From Faecalicatena fissicatena (GTDB lineage Bacteria > Bacillota > Clostridia > Lachnospirales > Lachnospiraceae): 14,309 nucleotides of DNA. Position numbers and translations under genes: made by a program. Positions 13,564 to 14,309 of the stretch are shown one piece after another. The DNA lies in assembly GCA_001028025.1 (NCBI GenBank), contig LDAQ01000011.1, positions 1 to 14,309 on the forward strand. Reading direction: 5' to 3'. The first letter of the stretch is position 1. Each line of letters starts with the position of its first letter. Under the pieces are notes generated by a model. That model searched no databases. It was not told the DNA's origin and saw only the letters and a list, made by a program, of their open reading frames with translations.

Positions 13564-14198
13564 TTCTTAAAAACTGCTTTTCTGGCCACTTCTGCTGCAT
13601 TCATTGCATCTGGTGTATAATAATCAGCACCGATTTTTTCTGCAAAGGACTCTGTAACAGGTGCGCCTCCTACCATCAGTATATATTTTTCACGCAGGCC
13701 CCGCTTCTGAAGTTCCGCCGTACACTCTTCCATCCTGATCATAGTCGTAGTAAGCAGAGCGGACATACAAATAATATCAGCCCCCGTTTCTTCTGCTTTA
13801 TCTATAAACGCCGCTGTCTCCACATCGACTCCCAGATCATAAGTTTCAATACCAGCCCCTTTAAGCATCATAATTACCAGATTTTTACCAATATCATGCA
13901 AATCTCCCTGGACGGTTCCCACAACAGCCCTGCCAACAGGCTCTGCCCCCACGGCCGACAGCCTTGGTTCAAGTACATTCATCCCTGCATGCATAGCATT
14001 AGCCGCAACCAGCACCTCAGCAACAAACACTTCATTGTTTTTGAACTTCAGCCCAAGATCCATCATTGCTGCCAAAAGCCCTTCATCCAAAATCACCTTC
14101 GGATCCAAATTTTCTGCCAAAGCCTCCTGCACTAAGGCCTTTACCTTTTTAGCCTTTCCCAGTTGAAGATACTCATAAATCTCTTGAATCAGTTCCAT
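13545..14198 (-). CDS. Corrinoid (B12-binding) methyltransferase protein
   Basis: 217 aa from the ATG at 14198, which has GAGGG about 8 bases upstream; a TTG at 14216 in the same frame would add six residues. The N-terminal helical bundle (about 1-85) is the methyltransferase B12-binding cap, with EVFVAEVLVAANAMHAGM. The Rossmann-like cobalamin domain (about 88-215) has GDLHDIGKN (98-106) with the cobalt-ligand His101, then MSALLTTTM (145-153) and VGGAPVTE (176-183). Such proteins (MtbC/MttC/MtaC type) carry a methyl group between a substrate-specific methyltransferase and a second methyltransferase acting on tetrahydrofolate or a thiol. It has its own promoter and ends at the shared terminator, so it looks monocistronic; no partner methyltransferase is in the window. 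The methyl donor cannot be told from the sequence. Confidence 0.88.
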   Translation of the reverse strand: MELIQEIYEYLQLGKAKKVKALVQEALAENLDPKVILDEGLLAAMMDLGLKFKNNEVFVAEVLVAANAMHAGMNVLEPRLSAVGAEPVGRAVVGTVQGDLHDIGKNLVIMMLKGAGIETYDLGVDVETAAFIDKAEETGADIICMSALLTTTMIRMEECTAELQKRGLREKYILMVGGAPVTESFAEKIGADYYTPDAMNAAEVARKAVFKKKKGQH

Positions 14199-14255
14199 CG
14201 TCTCACCCTCACTCAATGTAGCCCTACTATAAGAATCATAAACTTCATTCAGGTA

Positions 14256-14284
14256 ATTATCTCACAAACCAGATGATTTTTCAA
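14256..14284 (-). promoter_or_regulatory. Promoter of the corrinoid protein gene
   Basis: Minus strand TTGAAA (14284-14279), 17 bases, GATAAT (14261-14256), about 58 bases before the ATG at 14198. Confidence 0.65.
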
Positions 14285-14309
14285 TTTTTAAATCGGGATA
14301 TAGCGACGA

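Noticed and set aside
13548..14135. 195-codon plus-strand frame opposite the corrinoid protein gene
   Set aside because: The minus-strand frame has clear cobalamin motifs; the plus-strand product is rich in His, Cys and Phe with no motif, typical of an antisense shadow.

Overview
The window looks like chromosomal DNA of a gut Firmicute, most likely a Lachnospiraceae/Clostridia member. This rests on Firmicute-type promoters (TTGAAA-17-TATAAT) and AGGAGG ribosome sites, a Clostridia-type HTH/membrane regulator, a TPP-riboswitch salvage operon of thiM-thiE-HAD-thiD-cytX type, a free-standing corrinoid protein, and scraps of a large serine recombinase like those of clostridial mobile elements. 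The assignment comes from reading proteins by eye, not from a database search.

Region 1 (1-4760) is a decayed mosaic, all on the minus strand. The N-terminal helix-turn-helix of an XRE regulator lies at 4509-4638, and the C-terminal membrane half of a matching HTH/membrane protein lies at 540-1034. Between them sits about 3.5 kb of foreign-looking DNA: a promoter and short leader ORF ending inside a terminator hairpin, a bL25/Ctc ribosomal protein gene, a conserved gene of unknown function, a broken UPF0316 membrane gene, an intact mgtC-like gene, the first ~60 codons of a sigma-70 factor, and an internal piece of a large serine recombinase. The best reading is a serine-recombinase element that entered the regulator gene and then eroded by deletions and frameshifts, leaving ctc, the unknown gene and mgtC intact.

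Region 2 (4870-5975) holds a plus-strand proline iminopeptidase-like hydrolase with a near-consensus promoter. It ends at a very long (35-bp) hairpin shared with the convergent genes.

Region 3 (6035-11700) is a minus-strand thiamine salvage operon led by a TPP riboswitch with an intrinsic terminator. The order is thiM, thiE, a HAD phosphatase, thiD, cytX and a DUF89 phosphatase-like gene. CytX imports the pyrimidine (HMP), ThiD phosphorylates it twice, ThiM phosphorylates the thiazole, and ThiE joins the two to thiamine monophosphate. The HAD and DUF89 proteins are candidate phosphatases for this pathway. No de novo genes (thiC, thiG) and no thiL are in the window. ThiE carries an unusual C-terminal tail built from a 22-residue tandem repeat.

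Region 4 (11760-14309) holds a divergently transcribed membrane diguanylate cyclase (plus strand). It converges through a bidirectional terminator on a corrinoid (B12-binding) protein gene on the minus strand that has its own promoter and looks monocistronic.

The most interesting items are the leader-ORF/terminator arrangement in front of the ctc gene on the eroded island, the duplicated peptide tail of ThiE whose two copies differ only at synonymous sites, the mosaic insertion in the regulator gene, and the DUF89 gene ending the thiamine operon.
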